From NCBI GenBank assembly GCA_021770655.1, contig JAETQO010000031.1, positions 1-45,634 of the forward strand: a stretch of DNA of 45,634 nt, given 5' to 3'. Numbering within the stretch: position 1 is the stretch's first letter; the number at the start of each line of letters is the position of its first letter. Position numbers and translations under genes: made by a program. Below the pieces are notes generated by a model. It was not told the origin of the DNA, made no database searches, and was given only the letters and a program-made list of their open reading frames with translations. Positions 1-8,240 of the stretch are shown piece by piece. Origin of the DNA: Ruminococcus sp. GTDB lineage: Bacteria > Bacillota > Clostridia > Oscillospirales > Ruminococcaceae.

Positions 1-117
1 TCAAAGCTTTCAGGCAACAAGAAATATTATGTAAGGGTTCGCTCCTACACGGTTGTGAACGGCACGAAATATTACGGCGCTTGGTCGACTGCAAAGAGTG
101 TGACGACTAAGAAATAA
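1..117 (+). CDS. C-terminal end of a secreted or surface protein (fibronectin-III-like tail), partial
   Basis: Only the last 38 codons are in the window; the frame runs open from base 1 to a TAA at 115-117. The fragment reads as the end of a fibronectin type III-like beta-sandwich: a YYVRVRSY strand followed by YYGAWSTAKS. The same arrangement (YYVKARDY, then WYGSWTTAKK) closes the beta-helix protein at 5296-8103, so the two proteins probably share a C-terminal module. What precedes this module is outside the window. A strong terminator follows directly. Probably exported, by analogy with the other protein. Confidence 0.75.
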   Translation, partial: SKLSGNKKYYVRVRSYTVVNGTKYYGAWSTAKSVTTKK

Positions 118-120
118 CGA

Positions 121-154
121 AAAAACGAGACTGCATATGCGGTCTCGTTTTTTG
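121..154 (+). terminator. Rho-independent terminator of the partial secreted-protein gene
   Basis: ACGAGAC pairs with GTCTCGT around a GCATATGC palindrome, followed by six T. It begins 4 bases after the stop codon. The A-run on the other side could also let it work leftward. Confidence 0.85.
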
Positions 155-200
155 TTGTCTACTGAAAACTGCCAGTTCAACCGGCGGCTTTCGATAGATA

Positions 201-233
201 AACAAAGCCGGAGCGGGGAATTCCCGTCCGGCA
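201..233 (-). terminator. Terminator downstream of tRNA-Arg
   Basis: Read leftward, GCCGGACGGG pairs with CCCCGCTCCGGC (one bulge) around AATTC, followed by TTTGTTT. It lies 4 bases beyond the encoded CCA of the tRNA. Confidence 0.7.
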
Positions 234-236
234 TAC

Positions 237-313
237 TGGTACGCCTGATGCGATTTGAACGCACGACCTTCAGAGTCGGAGTCTGACGCTCTATCCAGCT
301 GAGCTACAGGCGC
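237..313 (-). tRNA. tRNA-Arg (anticodon CCG)
   Basis: Full cloverleaf on the minus strand: acceptor GCGCCTG with CAGGCGT (a G-U closing pair), D-stem GCTC/GAGC, anticodon stem TCAGA/TCTGA enclosing the loop CTCCGAC, so the anticodon is CCG, reading the arginine codon CGG. The T-arm is GTGCG-TTCGAAT-CGCAT. Discriminator A and the 3' CCA are encoded. It lies downstream of metG in the same direction, so it may be read from its own promoter or by readthrough. Confidence 0.95.
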
Positions 314-318
314 ATATG

Positions 319-350
319 CAAAGGCGGATTGTGTCCGCCTTTTCTTTTTG
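319..350. terminator. Hairpin between metG and the tRNA gene
   Basis: AAAGGCGGA pairs with TCCGCCTTT around TTGTG. The T-rich side (TTTTCTTTTT) favours termination of rightward transcripts. Leftward, from metG, only three T follow, so it may be a weak metG terminator or a processing hairpin ahead of the tRNA. Confidence 0.55.
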
Positions 351-361
351 TTTGTGTGTTC

Positions 362-2314
362 CTATCTCAGCTTAGCTCCGCAGGGCAGACTCTGATCAGG
401 GAATACCACGCTTGCCGCGCCGTCCGGGGTGTCCGCCGCACAGATCATTCCATTGGACTCAACGCCGCAAAGCTTTACAGGCTTGAGATTTGCCACAATG
501 ATGACCTTCTTGCCGATAAGATCCTCAGGCTTGTACCACTGGGCAATGCCGGATACTACCTGTCTGCCGCCCATGCCGTCGTCAAGCTGTAAGCAGAGCA
601 GTTTTTTGGATTTTTTCACCTTCTCGCATTCTTTTACAAGCGCAACTCTTAGGTCAACTTTGGCAAAATCATCAATGGTGATCTCATCAGCTACCGGAAC
701 AGGCTCAAATCCGTCGTCCTTTTCAGCCTCAGGCTCAGCCTTGTTTCCGATTATCTTGTTCAGCTCCTCGATCTCCTTGTCAACGTCTATTCTCGGGAAT
801 ATTATCTCGCCCCTGTGAACAGTTACATTCGCAGGAAGAACGCCGAATTTTCCGGCATTTTCATAGGTCACATCATCGTTTCCTGCACCTATCTGTTCCC
901 ATACCTTCGGCATTGTCGCAGGCATAAAGCAGCTGAGCAGTGACGAAACTATCCTTATTGTGTCAAGCAGATTGTAAAGTACAGCCGCAAGTCTTGCCTT
1001 TTTGCTCTCGTCCTTTCCGAGTATCCACGGTGCAGTCTCGTCAATGTACTTGTTCGCACGGGATACCACTTTGAATATCTCGGCAAGCGCATTGTTAAGC
1101 TGAGTTTTATCCATAAACTCGTCAACCTTGCCTCTGAGAGCCGATGCCTCTGCAATAAGCTCGTCATCGAACTCGCCCGTTTCTCTCTCTTCGGGGAGCG
1201 TTCCGCCGAAGTATTTGTCCGCCATTGTAACCGTTCTCGATACCAGATTACCCAGTCCGTTGGCAAGGTCGGAATTTATCCTGTTTATCATGATCTCGTT
1301 TGAGAACGAGCTGTCTGCGCCAAGAGCCATTTCACGAAGAATATGGTATCTGATAGAATCCGCGCCGTATCTCTCGCCGAGAATGAACGGGTCAACAACG
1401 TTGCCCAGTGATTTGGACATCTTCTGTCCGTTAAAGGTTATCCAGCCGTGAACCGCAAGGTGCTTAGGCAGAGGAAGCTCCAACGCCATAAGCATAGCAG
1501 GCCAAATGATAGCGTGAAATCGCATAATATCCTTTGCTACCATATGAACGTCCGCAGGCCAGAACTTGTCAAAGTCGTTATATTCTCCGTTCCAGTAACC
1601 GAGAGCGGAAATATAGTTTGAAAGTGCGTCGATCCATACATAAACAACGTGACCTTCGTCAAAGGTAACGGGAATACCCCACTTAAATGTAGTTCTTGAA
1701 ACGCAGAGATCCTCCAGACCGGGCTTAATGAAGTTGTTTACAAGTTCAGTAGCTCTTGTTTTCGGCTGGAGATAATCCGTCTCAGTCAAAAGCTTTTCGA
1801 TCCTGTCCGCAAAAGGAGACATTTTAAAGAAGTAAGCCTCCTCCTTAGCTTCGGTCACTTCACGGTGACATTCAGGACAGCAGCCGTTCTCGTCCAGCTG
1901 AGATTCCGTCCAGAAGCTTTCGCAGGGAGTGCAGTATTTTCCTTTGTATTCGCCCTTATAGATATAACCCTTGTCATAAAGAGCCTTGAAGATCTTCTGA
2001 ACCGTTTCAACGTGATAATCGTCGGTAGTTCTTATATATCTGTCATAGCTGATGTTCATATAGCTCCACAGCTTTTTAAAAGTCTTGACGATCTCGTCAA
2101 CATACTCCTTAGGAGTAACGCCCTTTTCGGCGGCTTTCTGCTCGATCTTCAGACCATGCTCGTCTGTACCTGTTAAGAACATAACGTCATATCCCTGCAT
2201 ACGTCTGTATCTTGCAATAGAATCGCAGGCAACCGTCGTATAGCAATGACCGATATGCGGATTGCCGGACGGATAATAAATAGGCGTAGTAATATAAAAC
2301 GGTTTTTTCTCCAT
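362..2314 (-). CDS. metG: Methionyl-tRNA synthetase with C-terminal tRNA-binding domain
   Basis: Charges initiator and elongator tRNA-Met with methionine in the cytosol. The 650-residue product has the class I signature HIGH at residues 20-23 and KMSKS at 298-302. A zinc-knuckle insert has Cys128, Cys131, Cys145/146 and Cys149. The helical anticodon-binding domain follows, and the last ~105 residues form the EMAP/Trbp-like OB fold (KVDLRVALV and NLKPVKLCGVESNGM) that dimerises and grips tRNA. Length and domain order fit the long bacterial form. The ATG has GGAGGTC upstream and a sigma-A promoter about 55 bases away, leaving no room for a T-box. A Family 1 repeat lies directly upstream of the promoter. 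Confidence 0.97.
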   Translation of the reverse strand: MEKKPFYITTPIYYPSGNPHIGHCYTTVACDSIARYRRMQGYDVMFLTGTDEHGLKIEQKAAEKGVTPKEYVDEIVKTFKKLWSYMNISYDRYIRTTDDYHVETVQKIFKALYDKGYIYKGEYKGKYCTPCESFWTESQLDENGCCPECHREVTEAKEEAYFFKMSPFADRIEKLLTETDYLQPKTRATELVNNFIKPGLEDLCVSRTTFKWGIPVTFDEGHVVYVWIDALSNYISALGYWNGEYNDFDKFWPADVHMVAKDIMRFHAIIWPAMLMALELPLPKHLAVHGWITFNGQKMSKSLGNVVDPFILGERYGADSIRYHILREMALGADSSFSNEIMINRINSDLANGLGNLVSRTVTMADKYFGGTLPEERETGEFDDELIAEASALRGKVDEFMDKTQLNNALAEIFKVVSRANKYIDETAPWILGKDESKKARLAAVLYNLLDTIRIVSSLLSCFMPATMPKVWEQIGAGNDDVTYENAGKFGVLPANVTVHRGEIIFPRIDVDKEIEELNKIIGNKAEPEAEKDDGFEPVPVADEITIDDFAKVDLRVALVKECEKVKKSKKLLCLQLDDGMGGRQVVSGIAQWYKPEDLIGKKVIIVANLKPVKLCGVESNGMICAADTPDGAASVVFPDQSLPCGAKLR

Positions 2315-2368
2315 AAAAAAAGACCTCCGTTATTTTAAGTATTATATGCCAAGCATACATCTATACTT

Positions 2369-2397
2369 ATTATACAACTTCTCCCCCCTCCCGTCAA
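2369..2397 (-). promoter_or_regulatory. Sigma-A promoter of metG
   Basis: TTGACG (2392-2397), 17-base spacer, TATAAT (2369-2374) on the minus strand. The A-run and AATTCGGG end of a Family 1 repeat begin within 11 bases upstream of the -35 box. Confidence 0.8.
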
Positions 2398-2399
2398 GC

Positions 2400-2866
2400 T
2401 TTTTTTTAATTCGGGTCGCAGCTGCCTGCGGGCGCCTCTCTTTTGTAGCCCGAAGACCTGTCCGATCGTAAACCGCACCTAGCATTAAACCGCACATAGT
2501 CCGTCTGGCTGTTCTTCTGCAAGCTTGTTGTAACCGTTTTTGTATGTAGGGGACGATTTTTTATTTTCTTGCCCGAAGGCTTGCTTGGTCGTAAACTGTA
2601 CTTTGTCCGTCTGGTTGTTCTTCTCAAACCTTGCTGTAACTGTTTTTGTATGTAGGGGACTGCGTCCTCGACAGCCCGAACATCCCGCAGTCCGTTCGGC
2701 TGTTCTTCTATCGCATTAAAATATAAATAAATTCACACCAACGTATAATAAGAACAACCAAACGCACCTTGTACGGTTTAATGCTATGTAAAAGACCCTG
2801 CAAAACGGGTCTTCGGGCGGGATAGTTACTCCTTAAACTATCTTGCACCCCGAATTAAAAAAAATC
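2400..2866. repeat. Family 1 foldback repeat, copy 1
   Basis: About 467 bases filling the metG to anti-sigma gap. The left end is a T-run plus AATTCGGG (2408-2415), with CCCGAAGACC, then AGCATTAAACCGCACATAGT. A second, diverged arm starts near 2572. A core near 2650-2755 begins TGTAGGGGAC, contains a GCCCGAAC/GTTCGGC hairpin and ends in AATAAGAAC. The right arm is a reverse-complement arm (CGGTTTAATGCTATG, GGGTCTTCGGGC) ending CCCCGAATT at 2848-2856 plus an A-run. No credible coding sequence. The right end provides the TAA stop of the leftward anti-sigma gene. Confidence 0.85.
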
Positions 2867-3868
2867 TAAAAGCTTATTGACATCGGGCAGATTTTCTGCG
2901 CTTTCTTCTATGCTTTCAAAATCGGCGTTTTCTTTTCTGCAACCGTCTGTTTCCATAGTAAGATGGAACAAACCGTTTTCATAGATGAAATTAATACGGT
3001 AGCCTATAACGACTTCTTCATCGTCTGAACTGTCCAAAGACGGTTTTGCCACTTCATCGTATATAGCAAAGACCGTGCCGTTGTCATTTTTGAAACTGCC
3101 GGCAGATTTGTAGCAGACCGCGTAACCGTCTCTTTCCGTGTATTCCGATTCACCGTAAAGTGTTTCTTCTCTTTCGGTAACGTCAACGCCGCGTTTTTTG
3201 GTAAAGTATACGCCGTTCAGATCAGCATAAACGCCGTATTCGTTGTCTTTCCAGCCTGTAAATACAGACATATCGTAAGGATCGTCATAGGACGTGAAAT
3301 CGGGTCCCGTTGACATTATGTGATCGCTATACCCTATGGTGAACATTCCTCCGCCCAATACGGAATCCAGAAAATCGGAGTAGGGCAGTATTATTCCGCA
3401 TTCTTTTACGTTGTCCACAAGCTGAGAATAAGTATCAAAGCGTTTTGATACACTGATAACGTCTGTGTTTTCGTCCTTTTCAATGCCCTCGTGGTAATCA
3501 AGCGAATACTCCGTACGGCTATTGCCGTTTTTGTCACCCTCAAAAGTGATGCTCAGCTCGCCGCTTTCCAGAAACTTTCCGCAGTCAAACCCCTCGATAG
3601 GTTCTGCTTCGCCTAAGTTTATCTTTTCGTCGTCTATCACGCTGTAAGTCGAGATACCGAACAGGGATTTTGCAAATGTGCTAATGGAGGTAAAGTTAGC
3701 CGCGCACACTGTGATTATTGCAAGACAGGATACACAGGCTGTTGCCTTTATCCAGACTGGAGTTTTTCTTTTTGGCTTTATTTCAGCTGTCCGTGTAACA
3801 TTTTCCAGAATGTCTTCGTCAGCGTGAAGACCGTTCAGCGCTTGTTTATAGTTGTAGGTAAAATTCAT
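2855..3868 (-). CDS. Probable membrane-bound anti-sigma factor
   Basis: 337 residues: a short cytoplasmic N-terminus (~37 residues), one membrane span at about 38-60 (VWIKATACVSCLAIITVCAA), then a ~275-residue acidic extracytoplasmic domain. It lies 63 bases downstream of an ECF sigma gene in the same direction, the usual place for a cognate anti-sigma factor in Firmicutes; the layout resembles DUF4179-type proteins. I recognise no zinc-binding ZAS motif, so the role rests on context and topology. ATG start preceded by GGAAAGGAACGGG. The stop codon TAA is made from the AATTAAAA end of the Family 1 repeat, so the last codons (DFF) are set by the repeat junction. Confidence 0.7.
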   Translation of the reverse strand: MNFTYNYKQALNGLHADEDILENVTRTAEIKPKRKTPVWIKATACVSCLAIITVCAANFTSISTFAKSLFGISTYSVIDDEKINLGEAEPIEGFDCGKFLESGELSITFEGDKNGNSRTEYSLDYHEGIEKDENTDVISVSKRFDTYSQLVDNVKECGIILPYSDFLDSVLGGGMFTIGYSDHIMSTGPDFTSYDDPYDMSVFTGWKDNEYGVYADLNGVYFTKKRGVDVTEREETLYGESEYTERDGYAVCYKSAGSFKNDNGTVFAIYDEVAKPSLDSSDDEEVVIGYRINFIYENGLFHLTMETDGCRKENADFESIEESAENLPDVNKLLDFF

Positions 3869-3898
3869 ATGATCCCGTTCCTTTCCAAAAAATTTCGG

Positions 3899-3933
3899 GG
3901 AACACCGTAAAAAGCCGTCAAGCGGTGTTGCCT
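3899..3933. repeat. Small hairpin with Family 2-like ends between sigma and anti-sigma genes
   Basis: AACACCG (3901-3907) pairs with CGGTGTT (3923-3929); read leftward it starts GGCAACACCGC, matching the terminal repeat of the 179-bp Family 2 element. It overlaps the sigma stop region and lies in the transcript between the two genes, so it could set their ratio. It may be a solo remnant of Family 2. Confidence 0.5.
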
Positions 3934-4408
3934 AATCAAATTCGTATCCTTTAAGTTTTTCTTTCAGCTGTTCTCTCGCCCTCAGCAGTCTTGTGCGGAC
4001 TGTTGACGGAGTTGTTTTCATCAGCCTGGCGATCTCCACTGCCGTATATCCTTCGTAATAATGGAGATAAACAGTCATTCGATATTTTATATCCAGAGAA
4101 TTCACAGCTGATATGATTTCAAAGCTGTCATCGCTTTTAAACTCTGTTTTCAGATCTGCGTCTTCTAGGTCTATGTTTTTTCTGTGCGGCGACGACACGA
4201 TTTTTTTACATTCGTTCACAGCGACCTTGTACAGCCAGTTCTTTGCGTGCTCGTCTGATTGAAAAGTTTTTTTGCACAGATACAACTTCAGCAGAGCTGT
4301 TTGAACTGCGTCGTCGCAGTCCGCACTTTTTTTCAGATATGTATAGCAAAGTCTGTATAATGAATCCTTGTATAAGCTTCCGAGCCTGATAAATTCTTCC
4401 TCCTGCAC
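3932..4408 (-). CDS. ECF-type RNA polymerase sigma factor
   Basis: 158 residues from the preferred start. Region 2 includes DCDDAVQTALLKLY and AKNWLYKVAVNECKK (core binding and -10 recognition); region 4 is a helix-turn-helix, YTAVEIARLMKTTPSTVRTR (-35 recognition). No region 1 or 3, as in ECF sigmas. Start choice: an ATG at 4417 directly abuts GAGGAG and is too close; the GTG at 4408 has 9-base spacing, so translation probably starts there. It is the first gene of a two-gene unit with the membrane anti-sigma factor. The signal and target genes cannot be read from the sequence. Confidence 0.9.
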   Translation of the reverse strand: MQEEEFIRLGSLYKDSLYRLCYTYLKKSADCDDAVQTALLKLYLCKKTFQSDEHAKNWLYKVAVNECKKIVSSPHRKNIDLEDADLKTEFKSDDSFEIISAVNSLDIKYRMTVYLHYYEGYTAVEIARLMKTTPSTVRTRLLRAREQLKEKLKGYEFD

Positions 4409-4452
4409 AGCCGTCATCTCCTCTCTATTGATTTGAAAAGCCTTTCATATAT

Positions 4453-4480
4453 ATTATCCTTTATCCCCCTAAATCGTCCC
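4453..4480 (-). promoter_or_regulatory. Possible promoter of the sigma/anti-sigma pair
   Basis: GGGACG (4475-4480), 16 bases, GATAAT (4453-4458) on the minus strand. The -35 is poor for sigma-A, and an ECF-type self-activated promoter is possible. A Family 1 end (CCCGAAT) lies 7 bases upstream of the GGGACG. Confidence 0.35.
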
Positions 4481-4481
4481 A

Positions 4482-4938
4482 TTTTTTATTCGGGTCGCAA
4501 GGTACTTCTGGGAGTAACTTTTCCCGCCCGAAGACCTCGCTTACATTAACTTCTCCATAGCACTAAACCGCACATAGTCCGTTTGGTGGCTCTCAGCAAC
4601 GTTAGTAAATGTAGGGGCTGGCGTCCTCGACAGCCCGAACATCCCGCAGTCCGTTCGGCTGTTCTTCTATCGCATTAAAATATAAATAAATTCACACCAA
4701 CATATAATAAGAACCCCCAAACGGACTATGTACGGTTTAATGCTATGGAAAAGACCACACAAGCGAGGTCTTCGGGCTGAGTCGTAAATCCTTGAAGTAC
4801 CTATCGACCCGAATTAAAAAGAACGGTTTAATGCTATGGAAAAGACCTGCGACCCGAATTAAGAAAAGAGGGCTGAGTCGTTATTCCTTGAAGTACCTAT
4901 CGACCCGAATTAAAAAGAGCGACCCGAATAAAAAAAAA
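4482..4938. repeat. Family 1 foldback repeat, copy 2, with extra partial arms
   Basis: Left end ATTCGGG at 4488, CCCGAAGACC at ~4529, CATAGCACTAAACCGCAC, a core 4608-4712 nearly identical to copies 1 and 7, then a right arm ending CCCGAATT at 4808-4815. Beyond it are shorter nested right-arm pieces ending CCCGAATT or CCCGAAT near 4859, 4910 and 4929. The last A-run is used as the T-tract of the neighbouring leftward terminator. A 91-codon open frame through the nested part is a repeat artefact. Confidence 0.85.
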
Positions 4939-4964
4939 CTGCCGCCAGCGTTTTGGCAGCAGTT
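4928..4964 (-). terminator. Terminator of the small acidic protein gene
   Basis: Read leftward: AACTGCTGCC pairs with GGCGGCAGTT (one mismatch) and is followed by T9. The T-tract is the A-rich end of Family 1 copy 2 read on the other strand. Confidence 0.8.
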
Positions 4965-4976
4965 CTGTGTTTTTAC

Positions 4977-5216
4977 TTATTCTTCGTCCTCTTCCTCATC
5001 GAATTCATCTTCGTCATCAGATGGGATCGGAATGTCTGCTAAAGGCTCGTCTGCGCTTCTGAAATAGGCGTTAAAATCGAAACGTCCCATGCAAATACGC
5101 TCCCAATACGGCTTGCCCTGCTCAAGTACCAGAATGTTATGTTCGTGAACCTCCAGCACGTCGTAGTTCTTTCCGTATGAGTCTTTTACAACATCGCCCT
5201 TTACAACATTGGTCAT
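4977..5216 (-). CDS. Small acidic protein of unknown function
   Basis: 79 residues from the ATG at 5216. The first ~55 residues look like a small beta-rich fold (VVKGDVVKDSYGKNYDVLEVHEHNILVLEQG), and the last ~20 are almost all Asp/Glu (DDEDEFDEEEDEE). No signal peptide or membrane span. A GTG at 5225 would add three residues but overlaps the GGAAGG site, whereas the ATG at 5216 has 8-base spacing. It has its own near-perfect sigma-A promoter and terminator, so it is a single-gene unit that is probably well expressed. I do not recognise the family; an acidic tail often implies binding to basic partners such as ribosomal or nucleic-acid-binding proteins, which is only a guess. Confidence 0.8.
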   Translation of the reverse strand: MTNVVKGDVVKDSYGKNYDVLEVHEHNILVLEQGKPYWERICMGRFDFNAYFRSADEPLADIPIPSDDEDEFDEEEDEE

Positions 5217-5244
5217 TACATTCACCTTCCTTGTTTATGCCTAA

Positions 5245-5273
5245 ATTATATCATATTATAAGACCGTTGTCAA
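5245..5273 (-). promoter_or_regulatory. Sigma-A promoter of the small acidic protein
   Basis: TTGACA (5268-5273), 17 bases, TATAAT (5245-5250): exact consensus on the minus strand. The predicted transcript starts about 22 bases before the ATG at 5216, which supports that start. Confidence 0.9.
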
Positions 5274-5295
5274 TTGGCTTTCCGAATTTTTTGCC

Positions 5296-8103
5296 CTAAA
5301 CGCTTATCTTTTTCGCCGTCGTCCAAGAGCCGTACCATTTTGTCTTTGATACGGTTTTGTAGTCTCTTGCCTTAACGTAATAAGTCTTTCCCGACTTTAA
5401 TCCGCTTATCTCATCGGCAGCTTTTGAGTTTTTCGTGATCCACACAGACTTGTAGTTCTTAAAATCGACATTGTCGGCATACAGTATCTGATAGCCCGTT
5501 GCAGAAGCGTGTTTTGTTACCGTGACCGTAGCCTTCAAGGCTTTTTTATCTGCCTTTACCGTTATCTTCTGATTCTGCGGAACTATCTTAAAACTCTTTG
5601 TTACAGTACCCTTGTAATTGCCCTTTCCGGTAATGGTTATTTTCGCCGTGCCTATGTTGGTGTTGGAGGAGTACTTCAATGTGTAATCGGTGCCGCTTTT
5701 AAGCGTCTTGCCTTCGTTTTTCAAGGTGAGCGCAGGCTTTATTGCTTTTCCCGTCCATATCTTTTTGTCGGGCAGACCGCTTATCGCCACATTTGAAAGA
5801 TTTGACGTCTTTGCCGAAACGATTTTAAGCGCCGAGGAATATCCTCCGTATACTTTTTGACTGCCTATCTTTTCATAGCATCTTACCTTGTAATAGTAGG
5901 TGTTCTGTCCGAGTACCTTTTTGTCGGTAAAGCTTGTTTTTGCAGAAGTGCCGACAAGCGAATATTTTCCGTTTGAACCTGTCTTGCGGTATATTTCATA
6001 GCCGCACATACTGGTCGAACCGCCGGAATATTTTATGCCTATCCCGTTAGCAGAAACAGAGGTCTTTGCAATACCCGAAACCGTCGGCAGAGTTATGGAG
6101 GAGTTCGAGCTTTTCGCTATGCCCGAAGCCTTTACGTTTTTGATAGTGTTGTTTTTCAACTCGGCACTGCTGTAAGAAGAAACGCTTATGCCGTTTTTTC
6201 CTGCGGTATCGATGTTGTTTCCCTCAACGCCAATGTCTGTGTCGCTTGACCCCGAAACCGAAATGCCGTTTCCCGTACTGCCTGAAATCTTGTTGGAAAG
6301 CACCTCAACGTTTTCGCTTCGGTTTGTTATGGTCACGCCGTCCTTGGAGGATTTGACAATGGTGTTGCCCGTGACCTCTCCGCTTGTTTCAAGTGAGTAT
6401 GCAACGCCGTGTCCGTTACAGCCCGTTATCTTGTTGCCCTTGCAGTCCGCCTCGGAATTACAGTAAACTGTGATCCCGTTTTCCGCCGCGCCGGTTATGC
6501 TGTTGCCCGTCAACTGAGCGGAGGAATCCGCCGAAACGGAAATACCATGCTTCTGCGGCTTATACACTACGTTGTTTGACAGAATATTTTCATTAGAGTC
6601 GCTGAAAATGTTGACGCCGTTAAAGTTTGCATTTGAGATCGTGTTGCCCGTAAGAGTGTTGAAGGAGCTGTCGGACATCAGTATTCCGCTTCTTGCGGAG
6701 TTGGTAATAAGGTTATCGGTTATTTCAAGCTCACTGCTGTCCGTTATGTTCACGTTGTTTTTATCTCTGAAATTCATTCCATCGCTTATGCAGATAAAAA
6801 TATTGGAATCGATTTTACAGTTTGCGGCGTCGTTTATTACAAGGGTCGTGCCTCTGGATTCTATCCTGTTGTCACGGATATCGACTCCCGAAATGCAGAA
6901 ATTATGATCGGGAATTACCTCGTTGTCCGAAACGTCATATCCGTAAAGCATTATCCCACAGGTGTAGCCGTTTTCATCGGTAGCGTTTGTGGAAATATCG
7001 TTTGAGCATATCACGGAGTTTGCGTCGGAAACGACATTTTCAATCGCCTGAGTCATTGTTCCCTGAGCGGGAGCGTGAAAATTACTGTCGGGAAGTCTTG
7101 ACATAGACTTGAACTCGATTCCGCTTGCGCAGTTCTTGAGAGTATTTCCGGAGATCGTGCAGTTTCTGTAATTGTACATTATCATCGCCGTGCCGCTGAG
7201 GTTTTCAAAGGTGTTGTTCTCAATGAGAATGTTGTCGTAATAAACGCCTACGGTCGCCGAATGAGAGCCTAATCCCCGGCATATGCCCGAAAACAGATTA
7301 TCTCTTATGATCACATTCTCGCAGGCGGTATCGTCAAAAGGTTCATAGCCCGGGAAAACCTCCGCGCTGTTTATGCAGTCAAGCTGAATAGCCTCTTTCT
7401 GAAGATCTCCGCTGTAGCCGGTAAAAGTGCAGTTCTCGATCGTGATGTTGGACGCGCCTCCTATTTCCAGATGATGACCGTCCTGATTGTTTGTAACGGT
7501 GAGATCCTTGAGGAGCAGATTTCTGCAATGAGCAAATCTCATGTTTGAGAATTCCGCAAGGCTCGGATATTCGTCGGTGTTACCGTTCCATGTCCCGCCT
7601 TGGATAATTATGTTTTCTGCTCCGTCATATCCGCCGATACCGTTCTGATCGGTTCTGAGCAGCGGTCCGTAGGGCGTACAGCGTTTAAGCTCCGCTCCCT
7701 CCTCACAATATATCCAAGTGTTGCTGTAGACCACAAGGGAATTTGAAAGCAGATATGTTCCCTCTGGAATAATGATCTTAGTGAGCACTCCCTTTTCGGA
7801 GTTCTCTTTGGCTTTGTCCAGCGCCGCCTGAATCTGTCCGTCTGCCACGCCTATTCCCGTGTTGTCGGCATTGAATTCCTTTTCGGCGTCTATCTCTATT
7901 ACCGCAAGGCTGTCGAGGTCAAAAACAGCGCCGACAGCGTTTGCCCCCTTTTGCTCTTCCTGATCGGCAGAAACACCGTAGCTGTCCGAAATTCTGCCCG
8001 GAATAGCGGACAACAGCATAGAAACCATAATCAGCGTCATTATAAACGCAGTTAAACGTTTTGATATTTTTCTTTTGTAAAAAACGTCTGATAGCATTAA
8101 CAT
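5296..8103 (-). CDS. Secreted right-handed beta-helix repeat protein with C-terminal fibronectin-III-like domains
   Basis: 935 residues. Signal sequence or anchor at about residues 14-38 (basic KRKISKRL, then a hydrophobic run). From ~70 there is a pectate-lyase-like/NosD parallel beta-helix: many rungs of the form ITxNTITxxxxxGI. It opens with the usual GVADGQIQAALDKA and IIIPEGTYLL motifs, then IENNTF- and ISGNTL-type turns to about 640. The tail holds Fn3-like and Ig-like modules (YEIYRKTGSNGKY; NYKGTVTKSFKIV) and ends WYGSWTTAKKISV, as in the partial protein at 1-117. Such proteins bind or cleave polysaccharides; no lyase catalytic set is evident, so substrate is unknown. Start: AAGGAG lies 10 bases before the ATG at 8103; the longer frame to 8133 lacks a site. 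Confidence 0.85.
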   Translation of the reverse strand: MLMLSDVFYKRKISKRLTAFIMTLIMVSMLLSAIPGRISDSYGVSADQEEQKGANAVGAVFDLDSLAVIEIDAEKEFNADNTGIGVADGQIQAALDKAKENSEKGVLTKIIIPEGTYLLSNSLVVYSNTWIYCEEGAELKRCTPYGPLLRTDQNGIGGYDGAENIIIQGGTWNGNTDEYPSLAEFSNMRFAHCRNLLLKDLTVTNNQDGHHLEIGGASNITIENCTFTGYSGDLQKEAIQLDCINSAEVFPGYEPFDDTACENVIIRDNLFSGICRGLGSHSATVGVYYDNILIENNTFENLSGTAMIMYNYRNCTISGNTLKNCASGIEFKSMSRLPDSNFHAPAQGTMTQAIENVVSDANSVICSNDISTNATDENGYTCGIMLYGYDVSDNEVIPDHNFCISGVDIRDNRIESRGTTLVINDAANCKIDSNIFICISDGMNFRDKNNVNITDSSELEITDNLITNSARSGILMSDSSFNTLTGNTISNANFNGVNIFSDSNENILSNNVVYKPQKHGISVSADSSAQLTGNSITGAAENGITVYCNSEADCKGNKITGCNGHGVAYSLETSGEVTGNTIVKSSKDGVTITNRSENVEVLSNKISGSTGNGISVSGSSDTDIGVEGNNIDTAGKNGISVSSYSSAELKNNTIKNVKASGIAKSSNSSITLPTVSGIAKTSVSANGIGIKYSGGSTSMCGYEIYRKTGSNGKYSLVGTSAKTSFTDKKVLGQNTYYYKVRCYEKIGSQKVYGGYSSALKIVSAKTSNLSNVAISGLPDKKIWTGKAIKPALTLKNEGKTLKSGTDYTLKYSSNTNIGTAKITITGKGNYKGTVTKSFKIVPQNQKITVKADKKALKATVTVTKHASATGYQILYADNVDFKNYKSVWITKNSKAADEISGLKSGKTYYVKARDYKTVSKTKWYGSWTTAKKISV

Positions 8104-8129
8104 TTTGTTTTGTCTCCTTAAAATGCGTC

Positions 8130-8230
8130 GCACAACTTACAGGCAACGTCACACGATCATTGCCGTGCGTATTGCCTACAGCTAACACCGCACAGCCTGC
8201 GGAAAACGTCATTGCTGTGCGGTGTTACCC
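8130..8230 (-). promoter_or_regulatory. Structured 5' leader of the beta-helix gene (two hairpins)
   Basis: The ~130-base leader holds two stems: AACACCGCACAGC with GCTGTGCGGTGTT (about 8184-8226), and GGCAATACGCACGG with CGTGTGACGTTGCC (about 8142-8176). Both contain the motif CGCACRGCAATGA. The outer stem carries GGTAACACCGCACA, the terminal repeat of Family 2, so the leader may derive from that element. No known riboswitch class was recognised. Confidence 0.5.
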
Positions 8231-8240
8231 ATACAATATT

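Noticed and set aside
1128-1451. Open frames antisense to metG and to other long genes (for example 8655-9540, 22423-22947, 40289-41200)
   Set aside because: They shadow the strongly supported genes on the other strand and show no independent motifs or ribosome binding sites.
2315-2368. T-box leader for metG
   Set aside because: The promoter lies about 55 bases from the ATG, too short for a T-box, and no T-box motif is present.
2400-2866. Family 1 as an insertion sequence
   Set aside because: No copy encodes a transposase or even a decayed one, and terminal duplications of target DNA are not evident; only a non-autonomous element remains possible.
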